Shown here: piece after piece, positions 35,559 to 47,652 of the stretch
Layout of the letters: every line of letters begins with the position of its first letter
Position numbering within the stretch: the first letter of the stretch is position 1
Assembly: GCA_029931535.1 (NCBI GenBank)
Contig: JAQPZY010001190.1
Coordinates: 248,001-312,000, forward strand
Reading direction: 5' to 3'
Length of the DNA: 64,000 nucleotides
DNA from: Margaritifera margaritifera
Taxonomy: Eukaryota > Mollusca > Bivalvia > Unionida > Margaritiferidae
Translations under genes and position numbers: made by a program
Notes under the pieces: generated by a model
The model's database searches: none
Told to the model about the DNA's origin: nothing
What the model saw: only the letters and a program-made list of their open reading frames with translations

Positions 35559-35683
35559 GGTACCAATCTAGACCAGCTGCAAGAGGCCATAGTGACACAG
35601 GCAGAGCTTATGGAGCTGAAAGCTGACCCTAAAGGATTGGTGGAAGGGCGTGTTGTAGAGGCCAAGACAGATCCTGGCAGAGG
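35559..35683 (+). CDS. MTIF2: MTIF2 exon h: end of G domain and start of domain II
   Basis: Codes [11 protein letters not shown], the last G-domain helix, then [27 protein letters not shown], the first strands of the beta-barrel domain II. Acceptor attattag, donor gtgaga, leaving in phase 2 with GG of a glycine codon. The family consensus LKADP-G-EG-V-E is intact. Confidence 0.95.
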
Positions 35684-35754
35684 GTGAGAATATAGAGAAC
35701 TATACATAAATGTTTTTTGTCCCTCAACTTTTCACAGAAGCGTAGGGCATAGCG

Positions 35755-35865
35755 TTTGCATTTCAATCTGTCAATCTGCTGTCCTTCTGTCTGTCCATCC
35801 ATCCATTCATCTGTCCATCCATCCATTCATTTGTCCATCCATCCATTCATTTGTCCTTCCATCAC
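35755..35865. repeat. (CATC/CTGT) microsatellite-like patch
   Basis: Imperfect TCCATCCATCCATTCAT and CTGTCC repeats, about 110 bp. Confidence 0.7.
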
Positions 35866-36167
35866 ACTTCTCACTTTTGTTTCTGCTCTGTAATGTTTGA
35901 GATTAAGGGATGAAACTTTGTATGTTTATATCATGATTAGAAGTTGTGTCACATAGCTCATTGGGTGTCCTATTGTTAAGGTCAAGACTACAGATCAATG
36001 CTTTAAGTTTATCATAACACTTTCCTTTTCATTATACAACTTTGAAGCCTTTTAAGATTAAAGTATGAACTTTATATACTTATTCATCAGCATTAGAAGG
36101 TATGTTGCATATCATATTCTGGGTCAATATTTTAAGTCTTCCTTCACACTTTTCTTCTTTCCATTCT

Positions 36168-36958
36168 GTGACTTTAGTATACTAACATATCATTATTAGA
36201 ATGTATACTAGCATATCATTATTAGAACGTATACTAACAAATCATTATTAGAATGTATACTAACATATCATTATTAGAACGTATACTAACATATCATTAT
36301 TACAACGTATACTAACATATCATTATTAGAACGTATACTAACATATCATTAGAACGTATACTAGCATATCATTATTAGAATGTATACTAGCATATCATTA
36401 TTAGAATGTATACTAGCATATCATTATTAGAATGTATACTAACATATCATTATTAGAATGTATACTAGCATATCATTATTAGAACATATACTAACATATT
36501 ATTATTAGAATGTATGCTAACATATCATTATTAGAATGTATACTAACATATTATTAGAACGTATACTAGCATATCATTATTAGAATGTATACTAGCATAT
36601 CATTATTAGAACGTATACTAACATCATTATTAGAACGTATACTAGCATATCATTATTAGAATGTATACTAACATATCATTATTAGAATGTATACTAACAT
36701 ATCATTATTAGAACGTATACTAGCATATCATTATTAGAACGTATACTAGCATATCATTATTAGAACATATACTAGCATATCATTATTAGAATGTATAACA
36801 TATCATTATTAGAACGTATACTAGCATATCATTATTAGAACGTATACTAGCATATCATTATTAGAACGTATGCTAACATATCATTATTAGAATGTATACT
36901 AACATATCATTATTAGAACGTATACTAACATATCATTATTAGAATGTATACTAACATA
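36168..36958. repeat. Minisatellite, 26-bp unit, about 30 copies
   Basis: Unit AACGTATACTAGCATATCAT + TATTAG, with alternating AATG/AACG and TAGC/TAAC variants and a few shortened units (for example near 36345, 36545 and 36620). The mixture of variants shows repeated unequal exchange. Confidence 0.95.
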
Positions 36959-36959
36959 A

Positions 36960-37640
36960 TGATAATAACTTAATTTTAGTTTGTACACAACTTGATGATG
37001 TTACTTATAACATAGCCAGTTTTATAATTATACTTTATCTTACTAATAACCATTTAAGGGAAGTGTTAATAGTATTGAAGACTGATATGATCATATATAG
37101 TTAGAATTGTATAGTCATAAGCATACACTTGTATAGGAGTGTTGTATATGTACCATGAAATTGGGTGGTAGACCGTGACTCTTGCAAGAAGCTATTATTA
37201 GCCCTTTAACTTGCTGCCTACATGGGGCTAGTTGTAGGATCACATTCGGTGTGCATGATCAGGATCCATCCTACTGGTCATCATTGGGGTCAGTATTCAA
37301 AGATCCAACCAAAGTACATACTATGCATGTAGTATCACGTGATCAGTCACTTTCTCTGGCCTTTCAAAGTTACAGACAATGGGTTTGGAGTCTCAGCATC
37401 CAACTATATTTTCTGGATTTGTGCTGGCCCGCCACCACCCCTGGACACTGCCAGTTGGTGACTCCATGGTGGGGTGTGCCCTTGTGTTTTCATTGCATTT
37501 GTTTCATTACTTCATCATGGGGCTGCCATGGGCTGGGGTATTTTTCCCCAATTGGATACTCATATTCTTTACTTGCAATATACACTCCATGCCTGTTTAA
37601 TACATTTCACATGTGGTTTTAAATAGGAGAAAATCAGAAT
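36960..37640. other. Intron 8 segment with an unexplained GC-richer block
   Basis: 37170-37620 is richer in GC than its surroundings and open for 146 codons on + (37182-37622). The frame resembles nothing I know and lacks splice sites consistent with MTIF2. Possibly a decayed transposon. Confidence 0.35.
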
Positions 37641-38110
37641 ACTTTCTTCATGCTGGATTTGCCTAGCATTCTTTGACTTATTCTGGGATCAACCCACAAT
37701 ACACTCTTATGTCGGGATCAGCCTAACATAGATTTATTTAATCTGGGATCATCCCAGAATACACTCTAATACTGAGATCAGCCTAGCACATATTCTACTT
37801 AATCGGGGATCATCCCAGAATACACTCTAATGCTGGGATCAGCCTAGCACAGATTCTACTTAAGCTAGGATCAGCCCAGAATATGCTCTTAGGCTGGGAT
37901 CAGTCTAGCACAGAGTCTGCTTAATCTGGGATCAGCCCAGAATACACTTTAATACTGGGATCAGCCTAGCACCATTTCTACTTAACCTGGGATCAGCCCA
38001 GAATACAATCTAATGCTGGGATCAGCCTAGCACAGTTTCTGCTTGATCTTGGATCATGCCAAATATCCACTCTTACACTGGGATCAGCCTAGCACAGATT
38101 GGGAATCATC
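37640..38110. repeat. Minisatellite, 61-bp unit, about 8 copies
   Basis: Unit GCTGGGATCAGCCTAGCACA + GATTCTACTTAATCTGGGAT + CAGCCCAGAATACACTCTAAT. Each unit holds two short dyads: CTGGGATCAGCCCAG and the imperfect GCTGGGATCAGCCTAGC. Confidence 0.9.
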
Positions 38111-38329
38111 ATAGTCATGTACAGTGTTTCATTAAGATTCTAGCTTGTGATTAGCCCCGATAGCGAGGGTAAAATATTTGTGTTTAAGTAGTGAAGTTAT
38201 TGTGACTTGGTTAAATATTTGTAATGATGAATAGAGACATGCATTGAATTCAGAGAGAGAATGCAATATACTCATATAATCTTTATTTTCTTACAAGGCA
38301 TGTATTAAATATTTCTTCATACAAGCCTA

Positions 38330-38720
38330 TATTTTGTTGTGTATAAATCATTCTTAAAATATATGTCATATACCTTATTGGGGTTCCTAACTTCAAAGTC
38401 AAGGTTACTGGTCAATAATTTTTATTTCAGTTATATTTTCACTTCTGGTCTATAACTTAAAAGCTATATGAGGTAGACATATATAATGTCATTAGAAGAT
38501 ATGTCACATGCCACATTTTGAGTCTGATTTTCAAGATCAAAGTCACAGGTCAGTATTTTATTCTTTTTTAAGTTTCTGCTTTACAGATTTAAAGCTGTTG
38601 AGGTACTCAGATGAACCTTGGTACACTGTTTCTCAATTTGAAGGCATGTCACATATCACAGTCAGGATTATATCTTTAAGGTTAAGGTCACTGACCAATT
38701 CATACCCACCCCTTTCAGGG
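38330..38720. repeat. Decayed repeat, unit about 130 bp
   Basis: Three diverged units with CATATGTCACATACC, AAGGTCAAGGTCACTGGTCA and GGGC-TTTACTCTGATAGCCTT-GAG-TAG. A similar unit occurs at 35880-36170. Non-coding. Confidence 0.55.
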
Positions 38721-39510
38721 CATTTACTCTGATAGCCTTTGAGATAGAGCCATGAATACATTGTTCCTTTCCATGCCTCCCCAGTAACACTACAGCTCTG
38801 TTACAAATGTTACTGTCTGATTTCATCTTTGTACACTTACATGACTTCGTCACAATAGGCAGGGAACAACAATTCACTAAATTTTCTTTCATTCATGTAA
38901 TTTATGAAACAAAATAAACGATTTCTGTAATTTCAAAGTAAATATAAAATCAATTGAAAAAATTTAATAAATTTCATGATAGGAATGCTTATAAAATTTT
39001 ACTTATCACACAACAAAATATATAATGTATATTAAAGCAATAGAACAAAAGTACAGCTGTACTACTATTTTACAGTCAGATATGTCAACCTTTCTACATT
39101 TGCCTTATGCAACATTATCATGTGACTCATTTACCAGTTATAACATAATAAAACAAATTGTAAATTTGCCAACTTGTCAACTTTGGTTTTTGCAGTGTAA
39201 CTAAAAAGCCATTTGAAGTATGATTGTAAAACTTGGTACACGTATCAGATTAGTGGTTTTAGTTTAGCCTTTTGCAAGAATTTTTTTTCATTGTGAATAT
39301 TTTTTACATTGCCATGGAAACAAGTCACAAATTTGACAGATAATTTCTAGAGCATAAAATAATGAGGTGATATTTCTAATTGAATTATAAAATGTGTTAC
39401 ATACCCTGATTTTCCTTTTGAAAAAAATTACACAACAAATTCCATCTGCAAACATAATCTACTTTTACTGAGCAACTTCAGTCAAGTTTCATGTGGAGCT
39501 CTATATCAAC
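38720..39510. other. Unannotated part of intron 8
   Basis: AT-rich, nothing recognised. Confidence 0.4.
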
Positions 39511-40510
39511 AAACTCCTAGTGTTCTAGTTACATCACATGAAACAGGCTCATCCTTAAATATACTCCCCTAATGTTCTAGTTACAGCACATGAAACAGGC
39601 TCATCCTTAAAAATACTCCTCTAGTGTTCCAGTTACAGAACATGAAATGGGCTCATCCTTAAAAAATACTCCTCTAGTGTTCTAGTTACAGCACATGAAA
39701 CAGGCTCATCCTTAAAAAATACTCCTCTAGTGTTCTATTTACAGCACATGAAACAGGTTCATCCTTGAAAATACTTCTCTAGTGCTCTAGTTACAGCACA
39801 TGAAGTAGACTCAGCCTTGAAATCACTCCCCTGGTGTTCTAGTTACAGCACATGAAGTAGACTCATCCTTGAATTTACTCCCATAGTGTTCTAGTTACAT
39901 CATATAAAGTAGACTCATCCTTGAAATTACTCCCTGAGTGTTCTAGTTACAGCACACAAAGTAGACTCATCCTTGAAATTACTCCCATGGTGTTATAGTT
40001 ACAGCATATGAAGTAGACTCATCCTTAAAAATACATCTCTAGTGCTCTAGTTACTGCACATGAAGTAGAATCATCCTTGAAAATACTCCTCTAGTGTTCT
40101 AGTTACACCACATGAAATAGACTCATCCTTACAAATACTTCTCTAGTGTTCTAGTTGCAGACCATGGAATAGACTCATCCTTACAAATACTCCCCTAGTG
40201 TTTCTAGTTACAGCACATGAAATAGACTCATCCTTACAAATACGCCCCTAGTGTTCTAGTTACAGCACATGAAATAGACTCATCCTTACAAATACTTCTC
40301 TAGTGTTCTAGTTACAGCACATGAAATAGATTCATCCTTACAAATACTTCTCTAGTGTTCTAGTTACAGCACATGAAATAGGCTCATCTTTGGAAATACC
40401 CACCTTGTTTCAAGTTACAGTTCTTGATGTAGGCTCATCCTTGAAAGTACTCCACTAGTGGACTAGTTACATCACATGAAGTAGGCTCAGCTTCAAAAAT
40501 ACTCCCCAAT
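39510..40510. repeat. Minisatellite, 52-bp unit, about 19 copies
   Basis: Unit TCTAGTGTTCTAGTTACAGC + ACATGAAATAGACTCATCCT + TACAAATACTCC. The centre units are close to each other and the edges diverge (AAACAGGCTCATCC at the left, TTTCAAGTTACAGTTC at the right). Confidence 0.93.
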
Positions 40511-41634
40511 TGTTTGGGTTCTGGAAAAGTAAGGGACATCAATTCCTTAACTTTGCTTTCTTCTAAGAGTTTAGTATGGAATCAATGGATTTGTTCCTGT
40601 TGTTCTAGTTAACTTCATCTGCCATGTTTTGTGTACTTTAGACTCTGTTAAATAGGACCATCCTTTAAAAATGCACTTGCCTTGGCTTATGAAAGACCCA
40701 CAGTATTAATTACTCCCATAGTAAACCTATGGAAACACCATGATATTAAAAATTCAATAACTTTAAATCATGATCAACCTATATTTCACAGTATAGACTC
40801 GTCCATGATGCAAGCTTCTGTGTGGAGAAAACCATATGTCCTATGGCATTTGTTTGATCTACATGTGTTTGAAACATGTGTTTTCAATTCTGCACCTAAA
40901 GAATCAGGTGCTAATTTCAGTAATGAGTGCCCCAAAGTCAAACCTGTAAAAGGATTGAAATTCCATCAATAGAACATTGTCTCTATTTTTTTGAGTTACA
41001 AATAGATAAGCTCTTAAAAGATTCACGTTTAAATTTTGCTTTTTATTATAACCAATCATAGCCCTCTAAACCTATATATACTCTGTTTAATCTTCACCCA
41101 TTTCTAGACTGGTTCCCTTTTTTTCATACAATTAGTACCATGAGTCCTAAAAGGTATGAGGCATCAATTCCACAATTTTCCTTGTTATCCTATTATTTTA
41201 ATATGAAATCAATAGATTTCAATATGGTTTTTATCCCCTGCCCAATTAATTCAACTAATGTTGGCAAGTGTTATAGAAAAGGTTCCATTCAATCATCATT
41301 CTCTCCATCCATCCATCTCTCAGTCATAATTGGGTTTCTTGATCATAACTCACAAATTGTTTGAGATATGTTTAATAAAATGTACATATATCAAACTAGT
41401 GCTCTATGGGGCCTTTTGCACACACAAAATTCTTCACTATCAATGTTTTTGACATTAAAATGGAAAAAGTTGGTCACACAGTTGTTCCTGAAGCATTACT
41501 CAAACAACTCAAACACCTTTCTAGATATGTTTATTAACTTTTGTACACATCTTAAACTAGTCATGTAGAAGTGTCTTTTGCAAGAAAAAAGTTGTCAGCA
41601 TCATTATGTGGCCTTAATATTTTGTCTATTACAG
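40510..41634. other. Unannotated end of intron 8
   Basis: AT-rich, no recognised gene. The 96- and 74-codon open frames at 40682 and 41140 look like chance, with no family resemblance. Confidence 0.4.
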
Positions 41635-41713
41635 GAAGTTGGTGACAGCCTTAATTAAGAGGGGTACCTTAAGAAAAGGGGCAGTTTTAGTGGCTGGAAC
41701 TGCGTGGGCAAAA
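41635..41713 (+). CDS. MTIF2: MTIF2 exon i: domain II barrel
   Basis: Finishes the split glycine and codes KLVTALIKRGTLRKGAVLVAGTAWAK, the core of the domain II beta-barrel (the GTLRKG-VLVAG signature). Acceptor attacag, donor gtaagt, ends in phase 0. The flanking introns of 5951 and 10266 bases are among the longest in the gene. Confidence 0.95.
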
Positions 41714-42789
41714 GTAAGTAATTCACAAGAGAAGCAGGCGACATTCTTTTGTTTTATCTTATTCTGTGTGGTGTGGTTTTCTTCCTGATAAACATCTTTA
41801 AAGTGTTGAAACAAATGTTTGGCCTCTTAAGACCGGAAAAAGTCAACAATGGGAAACATTCTTGGATCACAGCTAAAATAAATTCAATCAATTTATAGTT
41901 GCTGTCTCAAACAGAAGTACATTGAGAGAGAAACCACATGCACTGTAGGGTTATTGAAAGGAACTAATGTTCCCTACCAGTCATGGATTGACTCATATCA
42001 TTCATACAGCCATAGTTAAGGATTGTGATTATTTCATTTTACAATATCAAGCAACATTTATACAGCTTCTTTTACAATTTTCTTATATATTTGCCTGATT
42101 AGAGGGTATGGAATTCATTGCCAGTGATTTGCTCTCCTTTAGAAAAGATGGTTGATTTTTTGGTGACATAGTTATGGCCACACTCAGTGAAGTTGTCAGA
42201 GTAGTTTGATTTCTGCAGCATAAGTTTACCAATTATTGTTGGATTTCAACCAAATTTAGTATGCAGTTTCATGTTGATGCGATAGTGAATAAGTTTCAAT
42301 ACCAACTTTCCGCAACATCATTTGCAGGAGTTATGGCCCCAGATTGTTCATGCTTCTGAGTTTCTCCATAGAATACATTCCCTGATCACATTAATGTTAA
42401 GAAATAACTGGCTGGCCATTCAGTGGTATGCAGAGTCATGCAGAGATCTGGCTAGACAGTATGTCTGTTTTGCTGCACATTCCAAACAGATGGTTCCTAA
42501 GTCAACTGTCCAGCTGGCTGTTGTGATGACCATCTAGCTGGCTGCCAAGCCAACCATCCAGCCACCCATCCAGCACAACCAGCCATCTTCACTGGCAAGA
42601 GAAGCAATGGCACTTGCATGGCCACCAATCCAACTGGTGGGTCAGTTTTTATCGGCGTATCCATTGGAGAGATGCCATGCCACTCACACTGGATATGTTT
42701 TACATGGACAGGGATGCATTGCCTGAGAGGACAACCCCCACAGTGAGTGTGGGGATAATTTTTATGACTTTTCATACTCCAACCTCACA

Positions 42790-43224
42790 ATGGAGCGAAT
42801 GAAGATTAGTTTCAGAGTGGCTGTGGAGACATTCTATCATGTTTTGCTGATTTCCGTGTGCCCACCACTGCCATATGCAAGCCAAGCCTATAAAGTGAAG
42901 GCTTCAGTAGACTTGGATGATAAGGATGATCACCCCTCCTTCCGTCTATTGCCACAGTTGACAGAGATCAAGGAGATTACAGAATGCCTGTTTAAAAAGA
43001 TCCAGGATCCCAGTAAATCCAAGCTTTCTTCTCCAAAAGCCAGCTACCAGCATCTTTCTTGTCACGCTGGTACCAGACACAATCTGATTGATGTTTCCTT
43101 CAAATCTATGTTTTGCACTGAGCTGCCTACCTTGGACAAAAACATTGTGGCAGTCAGCATGATGACTTTGCTGTTTTATAAGGTGGATAGGAATGTTCTC
43201 CATGCCATCTGCAAGCTTGTGTGA
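42790..43224 (+). pseudogene. Gag-like ORF of copy B
   Basis: An open frame of 144 codons with VAVETFYHVLLISVCPPLP, LDDKDDHPSFRLLPQLTEI and an LDKNIVAVSM block. Position (5' of RT in a DIRS-like element) and style (acidic linker, Pro-rich VCPP) suit the first ORF of such elements. It is cut by a stop at 43224, and similar sequence continues in other frames to about 43960. Confidence 0.5.
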
Positions 43225-44018
43225 AATATGGTCTCAACTTCCTCCATTCTAATTTGGCATCACTAGTGCTTTTTGACTTGATCAAAATTCACGGTTAACG
43301 ACTATGCATAGGAATCCATGGCCCAGATTGCCAAGGTTATTAACAGGGTTGTGCTCCATATAATGGCTAATGCCGTGTAGGCTTTGGCTAATTTAGATCT
43401 AGTGTGACAAGATGCCTGTCTCCATTTGTCTGCACTTTAGCCACATCATTCCTTGGCTGTCTGATCAATACATTTGAGTATGCCTGTACTGTTTGGTGGT
43501 AGAATAGAGGATGTGTGGAAGCATGCAGCACAAAAACTGCCTCTCCAGCTTTCCTTGCCACTTGCACCAGCATTCAGGCCAATTCAGTCTCAGCTACAGT
43601 GGAGAGACAATCGCCAGCAAAAAGATAAGAGACTTAACACTGCATAACAACAACAGTTCCAACTTCAGGTGAATTTCAAGTGTCAACAGGCCCTTCAATT
43701 TCCGAAGGCATTTCAATAAAGGGGATAGGAACAAGGTTTCTCTGCCACCAAGCCTCCCAACAACCATTGATGACTTGTTATCCTGCCCTCCCATGAACAG
43801 CCTACTGGTTGACCTCAGACTTCTTCATTTCTGTCAGTCTTGGAACAGCCTGTTTTACCCAAAATTAATGGCTGATCCAAGCTGTTTTGGAGGGGCTTCA
43901 GATTTTGTTTATCCAGTCCCCACCCCTTATGTCTTCCCCTTTCATGATGGACATGCCATCTGATCTGGAGAAGGGGGTAATTTTGCACAAGGAGATCTGA
44001 TCATTACCTGACAAGCGG

Positions 44019-45050
44019 ATGGTGGAAATAGTTAGCAAATTGAACTCTCTGGGGTTTTACTCCTGGTGGTTTCTAGTGCACAAAGCCAATGGGAAGCTCA
44101 GGTTAGTCATAGAACTCAGCTGGCTCAATAAAGACATAGCTGTGCCAAGGTTCAAAATGGAGAGGGCACATTCAGTGCCTTGCTGGCCCAGTGACACCCC
44201 TTTTCTGATTAATTCGATCAATAAATTATGATCTCAACCGAAATAGTATCATTCCTGCATTCATGGCATAACAAACAGTGGCTCATGTCAGGAATTCATC
44301 TGGAAAAACCATCACTGAAGCTTATGATCTGCACAGACACCAGCCCACTTGTTAACAAGCTTCCGCAGGAATAGGCAATCTTTTCACAAAAAGGATGCTA
44401 GAGATTGTTTGAAACACAAACCAGGATTTTATTGAAGACTGTTCTTGGTGCCATAGGCCAATGGCACACTTTGGCCAGTCATAGACTTAGTTCCATGGTT
44501 CAGAATGGAGATGCCAAGACTGGTTTAAAATGCTGGAGATAGATCTGGAGGATGTGTACTTCCATGTTCCAATACACAAATCCTCCAGGAAATTCCTAGT
44601 TCAGGGCACTCCCTTTGGTCTCAACATCAGTCACAGGGTCTTCGCAAGAATTATGCACAGAGTAGTGTGTCCTTCAGAGCAATACACGACTTCCAGCTAC
44701 CTGGATGACATATTGCACAAACACCAGGTAGTTATATTCTAAGTCAAGACATGAAATTTCTTGTTTCACTTCTGCTCCGCCTTGGATACCATGTCAACAG
44801 TGACAAATTCGATATTGTTCCATTTAAACATTGTACCCACTTGCGTATGGAGTTCAAAATGCATGTGAACAGGGTCTGTCTCCATCAGAAACATGCCCTG
44901 ATTATCATCTTAACAGAGTCTTCAATCCTCTCAAAGACTCGCATCTCGACCCAGGAATTCCTTCAGATATTGCATTCCTTCAATATGGCAGCGGATCTCA
45001 TGGCCCTGGTTCGCCTGTTCATGAGACCATTGCATATGATTCGGTTGTCC
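44019..45050 (+). pseudogene. Reverse transcriptase remnant of copy B, with duplicated start
   Basis: First block: FYSWWFLVHKANGKLRLVIE, then LSWLNKDIAVPRFKM. A foreign RNase H-like piece follows at 44230-44345 and a second RT start at about 44385-44515. The body (44530-44742) reads LEIDLEDVYFHVPIH, QGTPFGLNISHRVFARIMH and SYLDDIL, so the catalytic YLDD is intact here, unlike copy A. A frameshift near 44745 leads to KFLVSLLLRLGYHVNSDKF. Confidence 0.8.
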
Positions 45051-45549
45051 TAGTGGCAACCAAAGCTTTGCCCACTGGACAAATCAGTCCCAGTTTCGGG
45101 ATACATGAGGTCATATCTCAGCAAGGATACATGAGGTCATATTTCAGCAAGTACGAGAACCTCACTTGGCTTAAGGTGGATCTTCCAGTGCAGGTTCAGC
45201 CTTTGGGAATTGTGATTTGTATTCATGGCAGAACATGGTGCTGGGGTGCCCATGACCTGCCCTTGTTTTAAGATGTTGGTGGATTGTTGCCTCCTCAGGA
45301 CCCACTATTGCACATCAGTTTCCTGGAGATTAAGGCCATACTGAATGCATTTCAGTTGTGGCAGGTGACGCTGTCTGGAAAAGGGCATCTTCATTCTGTC
45401 TGACAACTCCACTTATCCTGATTGCTCCCCTCAAGTGGGAGAAGTCCTGCATAAACAACATACATGTATAAAACTTGACAGTGGAAATATCAAGGAAAAT
45501 CATGGTCTTTCCTCACCTGTTCAAGCAACCTCAGCTGCATGTGTTTCAT

Positions 45550-47280
45550 CAGAACCTGTGACTGTTGAGCCAGCATGTCTTGATCATATCATAGAAGCCC
45601 TCAAGGGCAAACATTTCTCAGAACAAGTGATGAACAGAATCATGCAGGCAAGAAGCCCCACCACTCAGAAAGTGTATGTGGGGAAGTGGTTAATTTTTTC
45701 CAAGTGGTGTGAGTGGGAACACATCACTCTTCTTAAAGCCTTGATAACCCAAATAGCTAAATTTCTCCAGTGGTTTTTTGAGGTTAAGAAGGTAGTACCA
45801 ATCATTATGAAAGGTTACTGCTTCACAATCTCGGACACATTTTATCAGAATGGAAGGGAGGATATTGGCCAAAACAATGACCTCTCTGACCTTCTGGCAA
45901 ACTTGAACATGTCACAACTAAAGGTTTTGGCCCAGTGTCCAAAATGGAATCTACCATGGGTTCTGACATAGTTGAATAAAGCACCCTTTAAACCTTTATC
46001 TGGAGCATCTTTGGCTTACATCTATCATAAAACCAGCTTCCTATTAATTCTAGCTACAGCAAGCAGAATTAGTGAGACACATACCTCGTCAGTTGATTTG
46101 AACTATCTGCAGTTTCATTGTAATGATTTGATTTCACTCGTGACAGCACCTGCTTTCATTGTAATGATTTGATTTCACTCATGACAGCACCTGCTTTCAT
46201 TGTAATGATTTGATTTCACTCATGACAGCACCTGCTTTCATTGTAATGATTTGATTTCACTCATGACAGCACCTGCTTTCATTGTAATGATTTGATTTCA
46301 CTCATGACAGCACCTGCTTTCATTGTAATGATTTGATTTAACTCATGACAGCACCTGCTTTCATTGTAATGATTTGATTTCACTCATGACAGCACCTGCT
46401 TTCATTGTAATGATTTGATTTCACTCATGACAGCACCTGCTTTCATTGTAATGATTTGATTTCACTCATGACAGCACCTGCTTTCATTGTAATGATTTGA
46501 TTTCACTCATGACAGCACCTGCTTTCATTGTAATGATTTGATTTCACTCATGACAGCACCTGCTTTCATTGTAATGATTTGATTTCACTCATGACAGCAC
46601 CTGCTTTCATTGTAATGATTTGATTTCACTCATGACAGCACCTGCTTTCATTGTAATGATTTGATTTCACTCATGACAGCACCTGCTTTCATTGTAATGA
46701 TTTGATTTCACTCATGACAGCACCTGCTTTCATTGTAATGATTTGATTTCACTCATGACAGCACCTGCTTTCATTGTAATGATTTGATTTCACTCGTGAC
46801 AGCACCTGCTTTCATTGTAATGATTTGATTTCACTCGTGACAGCACCTGCTTTCATTGCTAAAAATAGGCTTAAGCTCATGGGCAATCATTCCTTTGATG
46901 TGAAACCTTTTTTCTCGTGTACCCTTCACCTCAAGGGCATCTACAGGACCCCAAAAGGGCTTTGAAGTGGTACCTGGAACAAACCAAACCAGTGTAAAGA
47001 AGGAGATATAGTGTATTTCTACCATTGAAAGAAGGCAAGGTCAGTATTTCAGCTCAGGTTCTATCATCCTGGATACGATGGGTTATTCATTCTGCATATA
47101 TAGAACTAATCCAAATCCAGATGAATTTCTTGGGCATTTCAGTTCATGATGTTAGGATAGTAGCCATGAGCACAGTGCTCGAGTACAACTGTTCCCTAAC
47201 TGATATTATCCAAGCTGTAGAATGGAGGTCAGAGACAACTTTCTCTAGCTTTTTCCTCAGAAATCTTTCATCCTGAAGGG
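45550..47280 (+). pseudogene. Tyrosine recombinase remnant of copy B
   Basis: The N-terminal domain reads ARSPTTQKVYVGKWLIFSKW. The catalytic domain opens KTSFLLILATASRISETH at about 46027-46090 (first Arg). A 41-bp array (46113-46859) then breaks the gene. The C-terminal part (47025-47276) has SSWIRWVIHSAY and SVHDVRIVAMS, with the catalytic HxxR as HDVR. The final TTFSSFFLRNL has Phe where the family's nucleophilic Tyr is expected. Confidence 0.75.
46113..46859. repeat. Minisatellite, 41-bp unit, about 18 copies, inside the recombinase
   Basis: Unit TTTCATTGTAATGATTTGAT + TTCACTCATGACAGCACCTG + C, nearly identical. Units with CTCGTGAC occur only at the first and last positions. The first unit reads in frame after DLNYLQFH of the recombinase. 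41 is not a multiple of 3. Confidence 0.95.
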
Positions 47281-47652
47281 CTCAGTTTGTTCTGGTGGGC
47301 CTATAGCAGCAACACAATAGGCTACCCTCCCAGGTCATTCAGCAGCTTTACAATGATGCAGCAACTCAACCACTGATTTGCAGGGTGACATTTTTTCCTG
47401 TTTGTTGTATCTGGGCATGTGGAGTCTGTACTCTAGCCCATATATTTCTCAAGATTTTAAGCTGCCTCACATACCTTAGGTGATTGGAGATGGAGCCTTC
47501 TCCGGGGTAGGAGGATGTAACTCCTTTTATTCTCCTAAGATATTATGATCAGGTAAAGTATTTGTAGTAGAAACGGATTTTTAAAAGAAGTAAACTTTGT
47601 TTCTTTGATAATACTAACCGATCATAATACAGTCACATCCTACTATCCACCC

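Larger units (their letters stand above)
42560..47640 (+). mobile_element. DIRS-like tyrosine-recombinase retrotransposon, copy B (mosaic, decayed)
   Basis: Order is gag-like (42790-43960), RT N-terminal part (about 44019-44200), a displaced RNase H fragment (about 44230-44345), a second RT start and body (about 44385-45050), truncated RNase H (about 45300-45415), recombinase (about 45550-46860 including a tandem array, then 46860-47280), and a 3' end with GTAGTAGAAACGGATTTTTA. Same orientation as MTIF2, intron 9. The RT start is present twice and an RNase H piece sits between, so at least two related elements were joined or rearranged. No intact frame remains. Confidence 0.8.

Noticed and set aside
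36168..36958. Possible CRISPR-like array
   Set aside because: Units are tandem with no unique spacers, and the window is clearly a eukaryotic nuclear gene.
40682..41568. 96-, 74- and 66-codon + strand frames in intron 8
   Set aside because: No domain, no matching splice sites, and a composition like the surrounding AT-rich intron.
43388..43794. Small - strand frames opposite the gag-like region
   Set aside because: Shadows of the retroelement's + strand sequence; not similar to any family.
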